From the NCBI RefSeq assembly GCF_015840335.1, contig NZ_CP060395.1:1-64000 (forward strand): DNA of 64,000 bases, given 5' to 3'. The notes beneath the pieces were generated by a model. The model had not been told where the DNA came from. It worked only from the letters and a program-made list of their open reading frames with translations, and did no database searches. The position numbers and the translations under genes are program-made. This stretch comes from Synechococcus sp. CBW1108 (GTDB lineage Bacteria; Cyanobacteriota; Cyanobacteriia; PCC-6307; Cyanobiaceae). Of the stretch, positions 63,585-64,000 are shown piece after piece (within the stretch, counting starts at the first letter, position 1; the number at the start of each line of letters is the position of its first letter).

Positions 63585-64000
63585 ATGCGCGTCTCCCGCC
63601 TGATGCTGGTGACGTTGCGCGATGACCCGGCGGAAGCCGAGATCCCCTCGCACAAGTTGTTGCTGCGGGCCGGTTACATCCGACGCATGGGCCCCGGGCT
63701 CTACGCCTACTTGCCCCTGATGTGGCGCGTGCTGCAGAAGATTTCAAAGGTTGTGCGTGAGGAGATGGACGCGACCGGGGCGCTGGAAACCCTGCTGCCC
63801 CAGCTGCATCCTGCGGAGCTCTGGCAGCGCAGTGGCCGCTGGGCGGGCTACACCGCAGGGGAGGGGATCATGTTTCATCTCCAAGACCGCCAGGGGCGAT
63901 CCCTGGGGCTGGGACCCACCCATGAGGAGGTCGTGACGGAGCTGGCTGGGGACTTGTTGCGGTCCTACCGACAGTTACCAGTGCATCTCTATCAGATTCA
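63585..64000 (+). CDS. proS: Prolyl-tRNA synthetase (5' part, cut by window end)
   Basis: Attaches proline to tRNA-Pro. The visible 138 residues start [20 protein letters not shown] and contain the class II motif 1 region [22 protein letters not shown], the segment [17 protein letters not shown], and [11 protein letters not shown] (motif 2 region). The frame is still open at 64000. The ATG at 63585 is the family start. Confidence 0.96.
   Translation, partial: MRVSRLMLVTLRDDPAEAEIPSHKLLLRAGYIRRMGPGLYAYLPLMWRVLQKISKVVREEMDATGALETLLPQLHPAELWQRSGRWAGYTAGEGIMFHLQDRQGRSLGLGPTHEEVVTELAGDLLRSYRQLPVHLYQI

Overview
The window is one continuous, gene-dense stretch of GC-rich chromosome from a picocyanobacterium of the alpha-cyanobacterial (Cyanobium/Synechococcus) type. 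The evidence is form IA Rubisco inside a csoS-type alpha-carboxysome cluster, an NDH-1 CO2-uptake module (ndhF-ndhD-chpX), light-dependent protochlorophyllide reductase, psaM, cyAbrB, CRR6 and the alkane genes ado/aar. No rRNA, tRNA or CRISPR array was found. No gene-free stretch exceeds about 300 bases; the two largest gaps (17107-17391 and 36180-36472) are described below.

Layout. Position 1 is the GTG start of dnaA. From 1926 to 18859 almost everything lies on the minus strand and forms a CO2-concentrating-mechanism (CCM) supercluster. In transcription order it reads csoS1D, (rdgB on the other strand), sbtA-sbtB, csoS1A-rbcL-rbcS-csoS2-csoSCA-csoS4A-csoS4B-csoS1E-bacterioferritin, ndhF-ndhD-chpX-acRAF-cbbX. 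Together these encode bicarbonate uptake and its PII-like regulator, shell, scaffold, carbonic anhydrase, vertices, Rubisco, a Rubisco assembly factor, a Rubisco activase and CO2 hydration at the NDH-1 complex. From 19 to 25 kb come photosynthesis genes (por, psaM, crr6), a TauE/SafE permease, a lipoate-ligase-like protein, a site-2 protease and trpF. From 25.8 to 30.2 kb lies folE-SDR-accA-aar-ado (fatty acid supply and alkane synthesis). From 31 to 44.9 kb are an S1-domain protein coupled to a Tab2 homologue, a laccase-domain protein, cyAbrB, a FAD oxidoreductase, a Tat-exported phosphoesterase, ppsA, ilvB with a C-terminal zinc ribbon, an M23 peptidase and hemH. From 44.9 to 52 kb are a lone tyrosine recombinase, cobO, a truncated IS3-type element abutting pyrH, then frr, a geranylgeranyl-reductase-type enzyme, and tal coupled to a cyclic-nucleotide-binding protein. 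The end holds ftsI with a candidate ftsL, a CPBP protease, a double histidine phosphatase, a dihydroorotase-like protein, lepB, a ferredoxin, a methyltransferase and the 5' part of proS.

Main points worth following up. (1) The N-terminus of CsoS1D looks like a transplanted CsoS2 C-region repeat (PSR...RRR...VTGT...VTGT), suggesting a docking peptide on the gated shell trimer. (2) A 16-base sequence is shared by the leader of csoS1A and the region upstream of sbtA. (3) Several genes carry 13-17 base tandem duplications at their 3' ends that copy the stop codon. (4) An IS3 remnant ends 7 bases before the pyrH start codon. (5) IlvB ends in a CxxC/CxxC zinc ribbon. (6) A single-pass protein directly upstream of ftsI is a candidate FtsL. 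All functional statements rest on reading the sequence and on general knowledge of the families; no searches were run.
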